Part shown: positions 36,465-36,573 of the stretch, piece after piece
Layout of the letters: each line of letters begins with the position of its first letter
How positions within the stretch are numbered: position 1 is the first letter of the stretch
NCBI GenBank assembly: GCA_947474005.1
Contig: CANJHI010000037.1
Coordinates: forward strand, 1 to 36,573
Origin: Alphaproteobacteria bacterium
Lineage (GTDB): Bacteria > Pseudomonadota > Alphaproteobacteria > Reyranellales > Reyranellaceae
Direction of reading: 5' to 3'
Length of the DNA stretch: 36,573 nt
Position numbers and translations under genes: made by a program
The notes under the pieces: generated by a model
The model's database searches: none
The model's input: only the letters and a program-made list of their open reading frames with translations
What the model was told of the DNA's origin: nothing

Positions 36465-36573
36465 CCGAATACCTGAGCATAGCGGCGCTCGACCAGTCGG
36501 CTGGCGCCGACCACGATCACCACCAGGGCGATCAGCAGCAGCACAGCCACCGCGGCGCCCAGCGGCCAGTTGA
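36461..36573 (-). CDS. ABC transporter permease, PotB type, 3' end only
   Basis: Only the last 37 codons are in the window. They encode a final hydrophobic helix (WPLGAAVAVLLLIALVVIVV) followed by RLVERRYAQVFG, the classical end of PotB-like permeases. The TGA at 36461-36463 overlaps the ATG of the PotC-type gene, so the two permeases are translationally coupled and form the heterodimeric channel of one importer. Confidence 0.85.
   Translation of the reverse strand, partial: NWPLGAAVAVLLLIALVVIVVGASRLVERRYAQVFG

Overview
The window is high-GC, gene-dense DNA (no stretch above about 180 bases lacks a gene). Its content (three orphan TctC/Bug solute receptors, many substrate-specific oxygenases and CoA enzymes, short overlapping operons) suggests the chromosome of a metabolically versatile soil or water alphaproteobacterium of the Reyranella/Bradyrhizobium kind. 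That placement is inference from style; there is no rRNA or tRNA here to anchor it. I see no phage, transposase, CRISPR array, origin or RNA gene.

Layout. 1-863: 3' part of an exported amidohydrolase (+). 865-4953 (-): aldo/keto reductase and persulfide dioxygenase-rhodanese, plus an MscS channel. 5036-6980 (-): HbpS/GlcG-like protein, TctC receptor and DUF1772 membrane protein. 7085-13820 (+): a tight run of two tandem isopenicillin-N-synthase-like oxygenases, a serine beta-lactamase-fold hydrolase broken by an in-frame TGA, a TctC receptor, an enolase-superfamily enzyme and an acyl-CoA ligase. This looks like an uncharacterised uptake-and-degradation pathway and is the best candidate for something new. 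13802-15422 (-): ABM-domain protein, RidA-like protein and DMT exporter, divergent from 15514-17851 (+): WYL regulator, TauD-like oxygenase and MBL hydrolase.

17862-20188 (-): DHFR-like protein, secreted fasciclin protein with a clear terminator, and an alpha/beta hydrolase. The hydrolase is divergent from a TetR regulator and a mandelate-racemase-like enzyme (20265-21990), and a 44-bp imperfect palindrome sits between them. 22167-24569: amidase (+) converging on a third TctC receptor (-). 24747-28061 (+): a bifunctional beta-oxidation enzyme followed by thiolase. 28204-29373 (-): FMN-dependent 2-hydroxyacid oxidase. 29468-31676 (+): GNAT acetyltransferase, PhyH-like oxygenase and a GST with a C-terminal extension.

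31725-36573 (-): two ABC permeases of the PotB/PotC type followed by four redox genes (DadA-like flavoprotein, small 2Fe-2S protein, HcnB-like flavoprotein with a BFD cysteine motif, SoxB-like flavoprotein). They are joined by overlaps or a 2-base gap, and together resemble a dye-linked imino/amino-acid (hydroxyproline, sarcosine or opine type) dehydrogenase with its own importer. Three intergenic palindromic repeats lie at gene ends, and one supplies the C-terminus of the last gene in that operon. Protein families were assigned by reading motifs, not by database search, so family calls are firm and substrates are mostly unknown.
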